A stretch of DNA of 64,000 nucleotides from Chryseobacterium viscerum (GCF_025949665.1 NZ_JAPDFT010000001.1:186001-250000), one strand, 5' to 3'; shown: positions 1-10,387, numbered from the stretch's first letter. Notes: generated by a model from the letters alone, not told the origin. Made by a program: numbers and translations.

Positions 1-78
1 TTCATTCCTTTACCTATAAAAGTACAAGATTTTTGCTGAAGTTTTTTGGTGAGATTTGTCAGGCTCAGGATGGAAATT

Positions 79-876
79 CTATAGATATCCCCATTCAAAA
101 GTTTTTTTGATCAGTTCAGAGCTGTTTCTGCAATCGGATTTCCTTAAAATGTTTTTCCTGTGGGTACGTACGGTTTCCTCTGAAATATTCAGCAGATCTG
201 ATATTTCTCCTGTGGAATAGCCTTTTGCGATACAGTTGATAATCTCGACCTCTCTTTTGGTGAAGATTACAGGGGTAGATTCATGAGGTTTGCTATGTTC
301 CATCCATTGCATCTGATGAAAATCATCCCGGCCGTTAGTTCCGCAGACTAGCACTACATAGGAATTTTGATGAGTGATATGTTCAATATTTGTATGGATG
401 TTAACAGCCTGCAAAAGTCTGCCGTTTTCATCTTTATACGTGTGTAAAGCCTGATGATGGAATAATTCATAATTCCCTTTTGAAGTTCTCATCCTGAAAC
501 AATAGCTGGTTTTCAGTTCCTGCTGATAATCAAAGCCGTCAATTTCTTTTATTTTTTCTATTGACATTCTTTCGGCTTCCATGACAAACTCAATGTCATC
601 GGGGTGGATGAGGTCTATAATTTCTTTCAGGTGTACGGGATATTTACTGAGGCCATGTATTTTCAGAATGTCTTCATGGTGATTACAGATGGTACTGTCT
701 GCGAAATTAATGACATAATAATAGAACTTTCCCGGTGCGAAGATTTCTCCTATAAGATGTTCAATGGCGGGAGCGGGTAGTATTCTGTTGTCATTCTGTA
801 AAATTTCAGGATAGTCATTCCAGATTTTGGTGAGGGGATGCGGTTTTTTTGCATGAGTCAGATGTTTTTTCTCCAT
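79..876 (-). CDS. PAS-like sensor / LuxR-type transcriptional regulator
   Basis: Residues about 50-170 look like a PAS fold (a stretch around 'DLIHPDDIEFV' is typical of PAS domains), and residues about 205-262 form a LuxR/GerE helix-turn-helix ('FTKREVEIINCIAKGYSTGEIS', with 'SEETVRTHRKNIL' as the recognition helix region). This domain order is common in Flavobacteriia for soluble regulators that sense a small ligand or a partner protein and bind DNA. No receiver domain or phospho-acceptor Asp is seen, so it is not an obvious response regulator. The ATG start lies in an A-rich context normal for this group. It stands alone, with a divergent unknown secreted protein next to it. The ligand and target genes are unknown. 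Confidence 0.8.
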   Translation of the reverse strand: MEKKHLTHAKKPHPLTKIWNDYPEILQNDNRILPAPAIEHLIGEIFAPGKFYYYVINFADSTICNHHEDILKIHGLSKYPVHLKEIIDLIHPDDIEFVMEAERMSIEKIKEIDGFDYQQELKTSYCFRMRTSKGNYELFHHQALHTYKDENGRLLQAVNIHTNIEHITHQNSYVVLVCGTNGRDDFHQMQWMEHSKPHESTPVIFTKREVEIINCIAKGYSTGEISDLLNISEETVRTHRKNILRKSDCRNSSELIKKTFEWGYL

Positions 877-1071
877 TGGTTAATGTTTTCTTAAAAATAA
901 TAAAATTATGTTAAAAAAATCACCCTTTTGTGGTATTTCGTGTGGTAGGTAAGTATTGTAGCTTTAAATAAAACTAATGACCATGGAAACTTAATTTCCG
1001 GAACATTCCTTTTAAGGTGATAACTCAACCACTGACAATTCAAAAAACTTTAATCTGAAAAATAAATAACC

Positions 1072-1923
1072 ATGAAAACAAAAATTTTATTGCTATTTCT
1101 ACTCGGATGGGTGGGGATGGTTTGTGGACAAGACCAAAAATCCTTTAAAGAAAGAAATAAGGTTTCATTAGACTGCTTTGTCTGGGTTGCCTCAAAGGAG
1201 AAGGTAGATTCTATAGTAAACAAAAATATTAAATATGATGGTCGTAATCAGATTATTTCTTACGAAAAAGATACTTTGAAAAAAAAGCCTGTTGAAGTGT
1301 TATTCATGACAGTAGATAAATCCAAAACAGATATTGATTTTGGAAGTACTATTACTGCAAATCTAAAAGTTGTTGATAATAAAATAATGATCTATCCGTG
1401 GTATTTTACCTATAGTAGAACTACAAATGATTTTTTTGATAAAAATAATGTCTATATAAAAATGAAAGATCGGGTGAATTATAGTTTTCCTCATAGATCA
1501 GTACAGGTAGGAGTCATAACGCTGCCTATTAAATGGTATGTTGATAGTAAAATTGGAAATGTTGAGACAAGTTTAAATGCAATGATAAATGTAGGATATA
1601 AATTTGGAAAATCAAAGTTTGTAAAATTTCCAAATGAAGAGAAGGCTAGGGAGTATAAAACCGGATTTTCTATTAATGGATTAGCAGGGCTTTCCAAGAT
1701 TGAGCTTGATGAAAAAAATACTTCATTATCTAAAAATGGCAAGGCTGAAGGAAATGTAGCAGCAATTTCATTAGGAGGTGCATTAGGATATCATTATAAT
1801 GATTTCACATTGATGCTAGCTGTAGGATTTGATCTTCCAACAAGTAATAGGAAGAATTGGAATTTTAATGGTATTCCATGGCTTGGTTTAGGATTTGGAT
1901 ATAATTTTTTTAAATTCAATTAA
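1072..1923 (+). CDS. secreted/periplasmic protein of unknown function
   Basis: This 283-residue protein starts with a clear Sec signal peptide (MKTKILLLFLLGWVGMVCGQ, cleavage probably after CG). The rest is rich in beta-strand-forming residues, and the C-terminal third has alternating hydrophobic/Gly segments ('GGALGYHYNDFTLMLAVGFDL', 'GLGFGYNFFKFN') that end in Phe-Asn, as in an outer-membrane beta-barrel. I do not recognise a family. The gene looks more AT-rich than its neighbours by eye, which may mean lineage-specific or recently acquired DNA. It is monocistronic: a hairpin terminator follows the stop codon at once, and the genes on both sides are on the other strand. Confidence 0.65.
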   Translation: MKTKILLLFLLGWVGMVCGQDQKSFKERNKVSLDCFVWVASKEKVDSIVNKNIKYDGRNQIISYEKDTLKKKPVEVLFMTVDKSKTDIDFGSTITANLKVVDNKIMIYPWYFTYSRTTNDFFDKNNVYIKMKDRVNYSFPHRSVQVGVITLPIKWYVDSKIGNVETSLNAMINVGYKFGKSKFVKFPNEEKAREYKTGFSINGLAGLSKIELDEKNTSLSKNGKAEGNVAAISLGGALGYHYNDFTLMLAVGFDLPTSNRKNWNFNGIPWLGLGFGYNFFKFN

Positions 1924-1926
1924 GAC

Positions 1927-1954
1927 AAAAAACCTTCCCATCGGGAAGGTTTTA
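1927..1954. terminator. bidirectional intrinsic terminator
   Basis: A perfect 10-bp stem AAACCTTCCC / GGGAAGGTTT with a 3-nt loop sits between two convergent genes, with A's on the left and T's on the right. It can serve both the unknown secreted-protein gene and gapA. Confidence 0.85.
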
Positions 1955-1977
1955 TATTACTTATTGCTCATTACTTA

Positions 1978-2994
<1,017 letters not shown>

Positions 2995-3015
2995 TTATTA
3001 GATTTATAAAAATAA

Positions 3016-4002
3016 TTAGATTGCTAAAATTTTTGAAATCAGTAAAAGATCTTCATTGATTTCGTTATGTTTTTTAATGGCTTCTTCAATCGGCGTATAC
3101 GTCAGATCATTGGAACGCATTCCGGCCATTACATTGGTTTGTCCTTCCATTAATCCTGTTACAGCACCGTAACCCAGTCTGCTTGCCAAAACTCTGTCTG
3201 CACAGCTTGGAGAACCTCCTCTCTGCATGTGTCCCAAAATGGCTACACGAATGTCATAATCAGGGAATGTCTGCTTTGTTTTTTCGGCAAGTTCATACAC
3301 ATTGGCTAGTTTTTCACCTTCTGCAACCACCACAATGCTTGATGCCTTTCCTGTTTTTTCAGCATCTCTGAATTTCGCGAAAAGTTCATCAATACTGTCT
3401 TTTTTCTCAGGAATTAAAATATCCAGAGCTCCTGTTGCCAATCCACTGTTTAAAGCAATAAAACCTGCATCACGCCCCATTACCTCCACAAAGAAAACTC
3501 TGTTGTGAGAAGTTGCCGTGTCACGGATTTTATCAATGGCATCCATTGCAGTATTCAATGCAGTATCATACCCGATGGTGTTATCAGTTCCGAAAATATC
3601 GTTGTCGATTGTTCCCGGGATACCGATTACTCTGATTCCGAATTCTTCATTAAAGATTTTTGCACCGGTAAAAGTTCCGTCACCTCCAATACATACCAAT
3701 CCGTCTATTCCAAGTTTTACACAGTTGTCGTAAGCCTTCTGACGGCCTTCTTTTGTTCTGAATTCAGCGGATCTGGCAGACTTTAGAATGGTTCCACCCT
3801 GATTGATTATATTTTTTACGGAACGGGCTCCCATTTTCAGGAAATCATTGTTGATAAGACCGTTGTAGCCTTCTCTCACCCCGTAGCATTCGATATTATA
3901 GTAATTGGCGGTTCTTACTACCGCTCTTAACGCTGCATTCATACCCGGAGAGTCACCTCCTGAAGTAAGAACTGCAATTTTTTTTACAACACTCTCTTTC
4001 AT
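3016..4002 (-). CDS. pfkA: ATP-dependent 6-phosphofructokinase
   Basis: It phosphorylates fructose-6-phosphate to fructose-1,6-bisphosphate. The N-terminal GGDSPGMNAALR binds ATP, 'GGDGT' at residues 107-111 has the Gly that favours ATP over pyrophosphate, and TIDND at 131-135 carries the catalytic Asp. 'EVMGRDAGFIAL' and 'GHMQRGG' are substrate-site motifs. I chose the internal ATG (MKESVVKK, 328 residues) because a start 7 codons upstream adds a non-homologous 'MFEIFFL'. It sits upstream of gapA as the first gene of a probable pfkA-gapA glycolytic operon. Confidence 0.96.
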   Translation of the reverse strand: MKESVVKKIAVLTSGGDSPGMNAALRAVVRTANYYNIECYGVREGYNGLINNDFLKMGARSVKNIINQGGTILKSARSAEFRTKEGRQKAYDNCVKLGIDGLVCIGGDGTFTGAKIFNEEFGIRVIGIPGTIDNDIFGTDNTIGYDTALNTAMDAIDKIRDTATSHNRVFFVEVMGRDAGFIALNSGLATGALDILIPEKKDSIDELFAKFRDAEKTGKASSIVVVAEGEKLANVYELAEKTKQTFPDYDIRVAILGHMQRGGSPSCADRVLASRLGYGAVTGLMEGQTNVMAGMRSNDLTYTPIEEAIKKHNEINEDLLLISKILAI

Positions 4003-4085
4003 CAAGAAAAAAATTTCGAACACAAATTTACAAAAACAAGTTCAGATTATCGTAGTAACTTTTCAATAGTTTTGAATATAAATTA

Positions 4086-4964
4086 TTAAAAGCTTCTGAA
4101 GTTTGTAGGTTTAAAAAAATATCGTGCAGTTTTAGTTTCCTGAGCATCGGTATCCAGGTCATACCATGGTGTAAAATAAGGGTTAAACGGATTGGAGAGT
4201 ACATGAATAGATTGTGCCGGTGTAAATCCTTCACTCAATAAAAACAATCTTTTCCCTTCCTTATTGCGGCAGACACCGGAAATAAAAACAATGTGTCCCG
4301 GACTTCCCGGTGTAATCAGAATATCTCCGGTTTTAAGATCGGAATTTTTTGTTACCGGTTTTGTTTCTTTATTTAATGAAATAGTTCCCGCATAATTAAA
4401 AATCAGATCCAGATAATTTCTGAAACTCTGATAAGAATCATCAAAAGCAGCAGTCTTTCTAAAGCTTACCGAATTTCCATTGACAAATGCTCTCGTTCCG
4501 TTTTTGTAGTCATTCCAGCTGAGAAGATTACCACTGGTAAAATGAAATTTGATCTCGTCAAATTTTTTTGTCTTATAAAGATATTCAGCCCTCATGCGGA
4601 TTGCTGCATCAGCACATTGCTGCAGGTCTTTATTTCCGGTGTCAATATCAAAAATGGCTTCATGAAGATGTTGGGCGGAAATAGGAGTGGCATCGTATTT
4701 CAGAATCTGGCTGCCATAAGGTTTCAGCTTAAAATTTTCAATAAAATACCCGAAAGAGTCCGGATTTTCTTCACTCCATTCATAGCCTTCCGGAGGAGAA
4801 AATCTTTCACGGATCGTATTTTTATTCTTATGGATTTTTAGAGCGTTTTCTGTAATTAAATGTTCATTTTTATCCGGCTCAGGCAGTAAGCAGTCTGATA
4901 ATTTTTCTTTTGTACAGTTTGTGAGAATTAAAAATGCTGCGATTCCGGTGATAATCTTTTTCAT
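4086..4964 (-). CDS. DUF4846-family lipoprotein
   Basis: The signal peptide ends in a lipobox, LTNC, so Cys17 is the likely lipidated residue. The remaining 275 residues match my memory of the DUF4846 family of Bacteroidota: 'PPEGYEWSEENPDSFGYFIENFKLKP' near the N terminus, a central 'DLQQCADAAIRMRAEYLY', and a C-terminal 'LKTGDILITPGSPGHIVFISG' with a Cys/His pair that recalls NlpC/P60-like folds. The function is unknown; a cell-envelope hydrolase role is only a guess. The gene ends 83 nt upstream of pfkA on the same strand and may be co-transcribed with it. Confidence 0.8.
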   Translation of the reverse strand: MKKIITGIAAFLILTNCTKEKLSDCLLPEPDKNEHLITENALKIHKNKNTIRERFSPPEGYEWSEENPDSFGYFIENFKLKPYGSQILKYDATPISAQHLHEAIFDIDTGNKDLQQCADAAIRMRAEYLYKTKKFDEIKFHFTSGNLLSWNDYKNGTRAFVNGNSVSFRKTAAFDDSYQSFRNYLDLIFNYAGTISLNKETKPVTKNSDLKTGDILITPGSPGHIVFISGVCRNKEGKRLFLLSEGFTPAQSIHVLSNPFNPYFTPWYDLDTDAQETKTARYFFKPTNFRSF

Positions 4965-5030
4965 GTGTTTTTAGTGAACACAAATATCATTTTTTTTCAC
5001 AGATCTGCCAATATATAATCTGAAAATCTG

Positions 5031-5378
5031 TTAGTTTAATGACTCTTCGTTCTCCGGAATCAATAATTTCCCCCAATCATTCAATTGCCAGAGGATTTCT
5101 ACCAATTTTTCACCAAGTTCTGTCAATGTATACTCAACTCTTGGAGGAATTTCATTAAAAGACTGTTTGGTTAAAATGCCATCTTCAACCATTTCAGCCA
5201 GCTGCTGATTGAGAACTCTTCGGTCTACTTTAGCGATACCGCGCAAAAACTCACTGGGACGTTTCTTCCCTTCATTGATCTGCCAGACGATAGGAATTTT
5301 CCACTTTCCACTAATGGTATTGACAGCAACTTCCAACGGACAAATTTTATTTTCTTCAGCTTTTCCCTTTGTTTCCAT
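5031..5378 (-). CDS. HxlR-family winged-helix transcriptional regulator
   Basis: At 115 residues it is the usual length for HxlR/MarR-like regulators. The signature runs 'CPLEVAVNTISGKWKIPIVW' (the N-terminal Cys is often the redox or thiol sensor), then 'GKKRPSEFLRGIAKVDRRVLNQQLAEMVEDGIL' (recognition helix) and 'RVEYTLTELGEKL' (wing). HxlR regulators respond to electrophiles or oxidants and usually control an adjacent oxidoreductase, but the divergent neighbour here is a HEAT-repeat repair-like protein. The target is not evident from the window. Confidence 0.9.
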   Translation of the reverse strand: METKGKAEENKICPLEVAVNTISGKWKIPIVWQINEGKKRPSEFLRGIAKVDRRVLNQQLAEMVEDGILTKQSFNEIPPRVEYTLTELGEKLVEILWQLNDWGKLLIPENEESLN

Positions 5379-5473
5379 AAAATTGACTTTTTTATCCCTA
5401 TGAGTGAAAAATATGCGGTATTGTTTTTGTCCGCTTACTTTCAGACTTTTGTAAAGATAATCATTAAAATAGT

Positions 5474-6274
5474 ATGGCAGAAAAACGAAAAGGAGCCCGC
5501 TCCATCAAAGATATTCCACCGGATATTTTGGAACAGCTGAACAGAGGAGAAATTGAAACCGCCAATCTTACAGAATGGCTGGCGGTAGATCAAAGGCTGC
5601 TGCTGGAAAACTTACTATTGCAGAATAATCGTAAAGATTACCTGAAGCCGATTTTAGAAAACGTAGACCAGCTGAAAAAGCAAACGGTTAATACCATTAA
5701 TGAAACAATTGGAATGGGGATGCTTAATCTGGTAGCTAAAAATAATGATGATGAATTTCTTCTGAAACTGTCGGTTCATCCGGCAGATCTGGTACGTTGC
5801 TGGGCAGCTTATACCATTGGGAGAAATAATAAACTGAAACTTAAAGAAAAATTAAACAAAATTCAGTCATTCGCTTCTGATTCTCATTTTGGAGTAAGGG
5901 AAATCTGTTGGATGACCGTGCGTCCGGATATCTCCAAAAATCTTAAAGAAAGCTTATCTTTTTTATCAGAATGGACGATGCATGACGATGAGAACGTGAG
6001 ACGTTTTGCCAGCGAATCTACAAGACCAAGAGGAGTCTGGTGTGAACATATTGATGCTTTAAAACAAAATCCTGGACTTGGACTGGAAATTTTAAAACCT
6101 TTACGGTCAGATTCCGCCAGATATGTGCAGGACAGTGTCGGCAATTGGCTGAATGATGCCAGTAAATCACAACCCGAGTTTGTAGTGGAAGTCTGCGATG
6201 AATGGCTTCGGGAAAGTCCGACAAAAGAAACACAGTATATCGTTAAAAAAGCTTTACGAACCCTTAAAAAGTAG
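5474..6274 (+). CDS. AlkC/AlkD-like DNA alkylation repair HEAT-repeat protein
   Basis: The 266 residues are almost all alpha-helical HEAT-like repeats. The part 'DENVRRFASESTRPRGVWCEHIDAL' followed by 'LEILKPLRSDSARYVQDSVGNWLND' fits the AlkC branch of the DNA alkylation repair superfamily, whose members excise 3-methyladenine-type lesions without base flipping. The motif RRFASESTRPRG and the repeated 'D..RYVQDSV.NWLND' are the strongest evidence. It is transcribed away from the HxlR gene through a roughly 95-nt intergenic region that could hold a shared control site. Substrate specificity cannot be read from sequence. Confidence 0.75.
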   Translation: MAEKRKGARSIKDIPPDILEQLNRGEIETANLTEWLAVDQRLLLENLLLQNNRKDYLKPILENVDQLKKQTVNTINETIGMGMLNLVAKNNDDEFLLKLSVHPADLVRCWAAYTIGRNNKLKLKEKLNKIQSFASDSHFGVREICWMTVRPDISKNLKESLSFLSEWTMHDDENVRRFASESTRPRGVWCEHIDALKQNPGLGLEILKPLRSDSARYVQDSVGNWLNDASKSQPEFVVEVCDEWLRESPTKETQYIVKKALRTLKK

Positions 6275-6706
6275 GAGTTATCCACAAAACAAAAATGTTG
6301 ATGTAATTTTTTACTGCATATACTGCAGATTTTCATGTTTTTAAATGATTCTTTCAAACCCATTATTCTCATTGGGTAGGTAACTTTCTACTCAATTTTC
6401 TTGTAAAAGTGACATTGAAAAAATTTTTATGTTAACAGTATGTTAACTGAAAAAAGTTATCCACAATATGAGTTTCTGATGAATGTGGATTATAAATATC
6501 ATAAAATGAGTGGACTAAGTAATGCTCTTGGAAAACGGATTTGAAATTCTATATTTTTTTGTCAAAATAAAAAGTTATCCACAATATGGAATTATTGATT
6601 CAATTCTGAACTTATGTACCCAAGAATATCTGGATAGTTTTATTGATAAAAATCTGCGTTATCGGCTCAACCAGTGATAAACATTTTTTAAATTTTGCAG
6701 GTCTGT
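6275..6706. other. gene-free region with DnaA-box cluster (candidate oriC)
   Basis: No plausible gene lies here. Perfect DnaA boxes TTATCCACA are at 6278-6286, 6457-6465 and 6575-6583 on the plus strand, and a one-mismatch box (TAATCCACA) is on the minus strand at 6484-6492. Two of the boxes sit in the same 19-base context AAAAGTTATCCACAATATG. Between them is an AT-rich stretch with two TGTTAAC motifs 11 bp apart (6430-6436 and 6441-6447), about one helical turn. Such spacing of perfect boxes in a short gene-free AT-rich segment is what a bacterial replication origin looks like. dnaA is not in the window, which is common in Bacteroidota. Confidence 0.5.
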
Positions 6707-7463
6707 TTACCATTTTTCAGTCAGATATTTCCAGTATCTTTTCGGGACATGCTGAATATGAAGTTTCATGTTTTTCCGTTCAACAATATTGGTTTTTGTG
6801 AAATAGCGCTGCCAGAGCACCTGATAGCTTTTTTCATCATCATGAAATTTCTGCTGATAATTCCCGAAATCAATCTTTTCATCAGGATAGAAAAACTCAC
6901 AAGTATCCAGATCATAGAGAAGTCCGTAGTTTCTCCGCAAATCATAGATCATCCATTTCTGATCCTGATACCGGTCATGAAAATGTTTTCTGATTAAAGG
7001 CAAAACATTGAAGTCAGGATCTATTTTGGCGAAAAAAACACCATCCAGCATTTTTTCAAAGCGGACAAAAGCCGTCATTCTGTGTCTTTCCCTGTCCACT
7101 GATTTGCAGATTTTTGAAATTTTTAAAACATCAGAATCAGCAAAGTTTTCAAGAATATTCTTTTCCGGATGCTTTATAGATTGTTTTACCACAGATAAAA
7201 TGAGGTTTTCCAGATCCGGATCTTCTGATAAAAACACTTTTAAAAGGTGATAAACGCCTTGTTTTCCGATATTCTGTTCCAGCTTATTCAGAACCCTTTC
7301 AGATTTGTCTGGTTGGGTAATCACTTCATGAATTTCAGCAAAAATATTTTCCTGATGAAACCTTTCTCTGCTTACAATTTCCACATCTTTATAACGATAT
7401 TCAAAAACTTCAAATATTGCGGTGAAAAGACCATCAAAACTTCCATCGTAGAGTAGGGTTGTC

Positions 7464-7465
<2 letters not shown>
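6707..7465 (-). CDS. TIGR03915-family putative DNA repair protein (DUF4130)
   Basis: The N terminus 'TTLLYDGSFDGLFTAIFEVFEYR' and the C-terminal 'RNYGLLYDLDTCEFFYPDEK' with 'YQVLWQRYFTKTNIVERKN' are characteristic of the family that almost always accompanies the radical-SAM protein TIGR03916. The family is thought to act in DNA modification or repair and contains the uracil-DNA-glycosylase-like DUF4130 region; the reaction is not established. The partner gene lies 177 nt upstream on the same strand. The ATG abuts an (AAAT)8 repeat on the coding strand, so repeat length could affect translation. Confidence 0.88.
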
Positions 7466-7497
<32 letters not shown>

Positions 7498-7512
7498 AAA
7501 TTTAGTTGGTTT

Positions 7513-7579
7513 GTCATTCTGAGCGAAATAAAATGAAGAATCTATTTTATAGGAGAGATTCTTCCTTCGTCAGAATGAC
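7513..7579. repeat. palindromic dispersed repeat, copy 1
   Basis: The ends GTCATTCTGA and TCAGAATGAC are perfect inverted repeats. Inside them AAGAATCT and AGATTCTT form a second inverted pair. A longer copy with the same ends and the same inner arm 'AGATTCTTCCTTCGTCAGAATGAC' type sequence is at 40255-40358. It encodes nothing and looks like a REP/MITE-type element, inserted between two genes that normally travel together. Confidence 0.8.
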
Positions 7580-7642
7580 AATAGTGTTGCGTAATAAATT
7601 TGTGAACATTTGTGAAAATATTCGTGTGACTTGTGTTTAAAA

Positions 7643-8902
7643 TCAAAATAAAGTAAGTTGTTGCGAAAACTGATTATGAAATTTGGATGAGCTTCCACCT
7701 ATCAGCAGTTTTCTGAAGTTTTTATCCGTTAAATATTTCAGATAGACATTTCCGGCACTAAAATCAATAAAGTATTTTGCACGGTTGACAGCCGCTCCAA
7801 GCTTTTTCAAATGATCCATTGTTAAAATCTGAAAACGCCTTGCACTTACAATCTTTTGTGCTGTTTTCACTCCAATTCCCGGAATTCTTAAAATCAACTG
7901 ATATTCCGCGGTCTGAAGATTAACAGGAAATTGGTGAAGATTTCGTAACGCCCAGCTTAATTTCGGATCCACTTCCAGATCAAGGAAAGGAACATTCGGG
8001 TCTAAAATTTCTTCTGCTTTAAAACCATAAAATCTCATCAGCCAATCCGACTGATACAATCGGTTTTCACGAAGCATGGGAACTTCCGTCGTTAAAGAAG
8101 GCAGCCTCTGATCTTCCAAAACCGGAACATAACCGGAATAATACACCCTTTTCAGATTAAAATTTTTGTAAAAATGATCAGCAACTTTGATGATCTGTAA
8201 GTCATTTTCATTGGTTGCACCCACAATCATCTGGGTAGACTGCCCTGCCGGAGCAAATTTGGGAACTTTCTTCAGAATTTTCTTTTCATCCTGGTACTGA
8301 ATGATCCCTTTTTGAATATAGCGCATAGGACTGATCATGTCCTGTCTGTTTTTTTCAGGAGCCAGTAATTTTAATCCGCTTTCTGTAGGAATTTCAATAT
8401 TTACTGATAACCGGTCTGCATACAAAGCCGCTTCCTGCATCAGATCATCACTTGCTCCCGGAATAGATTTAAGATGAATATACCCATTAAAGTTCTCTTC
8501 CATACGAAGTTTTTTGGCAATTCTTACAAGCCGCTCCATCGTTGTATCTGCATTTTTGAAGATTCCTGAACTCAGAAATAATCCTTCAATATAGTTTCTG
8601 CGGTAAAAATTAATAGTAAGATCTACAACTTCTTCTACTGTAAAAGCAGCTCTTTTTATATCATTAGAACTTCTGGAAACACAATAAGCACAATCGTAGA
8701 TGCAATGATTGGTCAATAGAATTTTAAGAAGAGAAACACATCTTCCGTCTTCAGTATAAGTATGGCAAATCCCACTTGCGGAACTGTCTCCTAAAGCTCC
8801 CTTTTTATTTTTTCTAGAGCCTCCGCTCGATGAACAGGAAACATCATATTTCGCTGCATCAGCAAGGATTTCGAGCTTTTCTTTAAGGCGGTCAAAATTC
8901 AT
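7643..8902 (-). CDS. TIGR03916-type radical SAM protein, putative DNA modification/repair
   Basis: The radical SAM cluster motif CxxxCxxC is present as CIYDCAYC (Cys67, 71, 74). A TIM-barrel core follows with 'LSVNIEIPTESGLKLLAPEKN' and 'QSTQMIVGATNEND'. A helix-hairpin-helix DNA-binding element, 'LRIPGIGVKTAQKIVSARR', lies near residue 345. The combination of a [4Fe-4S]/SAM domain with HhH and a TIGR03915 partner is the basis for the predicted DNA role; the actual substrate is unknown. At 419 residues it is full length. It is probably co-transcribed with the downstream TIGR03915 gene despite the repeat between them. Confidence 0.92.
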   Translation of the reverse strand: MNFDRLKEKLEILADAAKYDVSCSSSGGSRKNKKGALGDSSASGICHTYTEDGRCVSLLKILLTNHCIYDCAYCVSRSSNDIKRAAFTVEEVVDLTINFYRRNYIEGLFLSSGIFKNADTTMERLVRIAKKLRMEENFNGYIHLKSIPGASDDLMQEAALYADRLSVNIEIPTESGLKLLAPEKNRQDMISPMRYIQKGIIQYQDEKKILKKVPKFAPAGQSTQMIVGATNENDLQIIKVADHFYKNFNLKRVYYSGYVPVLEDQRLPSLTTEVPMLRENRLYQSDWLMRFYGFKAEEILDPNVPFLDLEVDPKLSWALRNLHQFPVNLQTAEYQLILRIPGIGVKTAQKIVSARRFQILTMDHLKKLGAAVNRAKYFIDFSAGNVYLKYLTDKNFRKLLIGGSSSKFHNQFSQQLTLF

Positions 8903-9058
8903 ATTTTTAAAGATATGATACGTTTTGTATCTTAATTTTACTTAATTTTTGTTCAAATTTAGTTCCAAAATTGATAAATGTCAATCTTTTTTCATAGAAG
9001 TTATCAACAAAAAAGAGTCTCAAAATCATTATATTTACGGCTCATTAAAGTTTATATC

Positions 9059-10387
9059 ATGAATCATAAACCAATCGAAGGTTTTTCCAAGCTTCCAAAG
9101 CAGGGAAAAATCGAATGGCTCGTAAACGAATATCTTGAAGGAAACCAGGAGTATCAAAATATATTAAAACAATACTGGAACGATGATGCAGATCTTCAGA
9201 AGCTTCACGAAGAATTTTCTGAAAATACTATCTCCAATTTTTATATGCCTTACGGAATTGCTCCGAACTTTTTAATTGATGGGAAGCTTGTGGCGCTTCC
9301 AATGGCTGTTGAAGAAAGTTCTGTAGTGGCTGCCGCTTCAAAAGCTGCAAAGTTCTGGATAGACAAAGGGGGGTTCAAAACAACCATTATCAATACTGAA
9401 AAACTGGGGCATACCCACTTTATTTTTAATGTAGAGCCTCACAAATTATTACATTTCTTTAATTTCAGTTTAAAGAAAAAATTATTTGAAGCAACAGAAG
9501 ATATTACTTCCAACATGAGAAAACGTGGTGGAGGTATTCTAAATATCAATCTGGTGGATAAAACGGCAGAAATGCCAAACTACTATCAGCTGAAAGCAAG
9601 TTTTGATACAGTAGATTCCATGGGAGCGAATTTTATCAATTCATGTCTTGAGCAGTTTGGAAAAACGTTGAGACAGGAAGTAGCAACCAGCGAAGATTTT
9701 ACTCAGGAAGAAAAGAATTCATTACAGATTGTGATGAATATTCTTTCCAACTTTACACCTGACTGTATCGTGAGAGCTGAGGTTTCCTGTAAAATGGAAG
9801 ATTTAAAAGATGACAGCGGGATTTCTCCTGAAGAATTCGCCTATAAATTTAAACAGGCAGTAACCATTGCCGAAATTGAACCTTACCGTGCAACCACTCA
9901 CAATAAAGGAGTCATGAATGGAGTAGATGCCGTTGTAATCGCTACCGGAAATGATTTCAGAGCTACAGAAGCCTGTGCACATGCGTATGCTGCGAGAGAT
10001 GGACAATACAGATCTTTGACCCACTGTACAACAGATAACGGAGTTTTCAGATTCTGGATTGATCTTCCTATTTCTGTTGGAGTAGTAGGAGGACTTACGA
10101 ATCTTCACCCTTTGGTAAAATTCTCTTTAGCCCTACTTGGAAAACCTTCTGCGCAGGAACTGATGAGTATTCTTGCTGTTTCAGGTCTTGCACAAAATTT
10201 TGGAGCTTTACGTTCTCTGGTAACCACAGGAATTCAGAAAGGACATATGAAAATGCACTTACTGAATATTCTGAACCAATTGGGAGCTACCGAAGAAGAA
10301 AAGCAGCACTTTGTGACATATTTTAAAGATAAGACCGTGAGCCACCACGAGGTGATCAATGAATTTAACAGAATGAGAGGACACTAA
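9059..10387 (+). CDS. mvaA: hydroxymethylglutaryl-CoA reductase, class II
   Basis: It interconverts HMG-CoA and mevalonate in the mevalonate route to isoprenoids used by Flavobacteriia. Catalytic elements of class II enzymes are visible: 'AVEESSVVAAASKAAKFW' with Glu85, 'DSMGANFINS' at 186-195, 'GNDFRATEACAHAYAARDG', the nucleotide-binding 'VGVVGGLTNLHP', and the C-terminal flap with catalytic His 'GHMKMHLLNIL'. The ATG at 9059 (442 residues) matches the family start; an upstream extension to 8978 adds a basic, non-homologous segment. It heads a tight set of plus-strand genes; the next small gene overlaps its stop codon. Confidence 0.95.
   Translation: MNHKPIEGFSKLPKQGKIEWLVNEYLEGNQEYQNILKQYWNDDADLQKLHEEFSENTISNFYMPYGIAPNFLIDGKLVALPMAVEESSVVAAASKAAKFWIDKGGFKTTIINTEKLGHTHFIFNVEPHKLLHFFNFSLKKKLFEATEDITSNMRKRGGGILNINLVDKTAEMPNYYQLKASFDTVDSMGANFINSCLEQFGKTLRQEVATSEDFTQEEKNSLQIVMNILSNFTPDCIVRAEVSCKMEDLKDDSGISPEEFAYKFKQAVTIAEIEPYRATTHNKGVMNGVDAVVIATGNDFRATEACAHAYAARDGQYRSLTHCTTDNGVFRFWIDLPISVGVVGGLTNLHPLVKFSLALLGKPSAQELMSILAVSGLAQNFGALRSLVTTGIQKGHMKMHLLNILNQLGATEEEKQHFVTYFKDKTVSHHEVINEFNRMRGH

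Noticed and set aside
1491..1742. Minus-strand frame of 83 codons within the secreted-protein gene
   Set aside because: It lies fully inside a better-supported gene with a signal peptide and its own terminator.
9001..9009. TTATCAACA as another DnaA box
   Set aside because: It has one mismatch at a core base and is isolated upstream of mvaA, 2.4 kb from the cluster.
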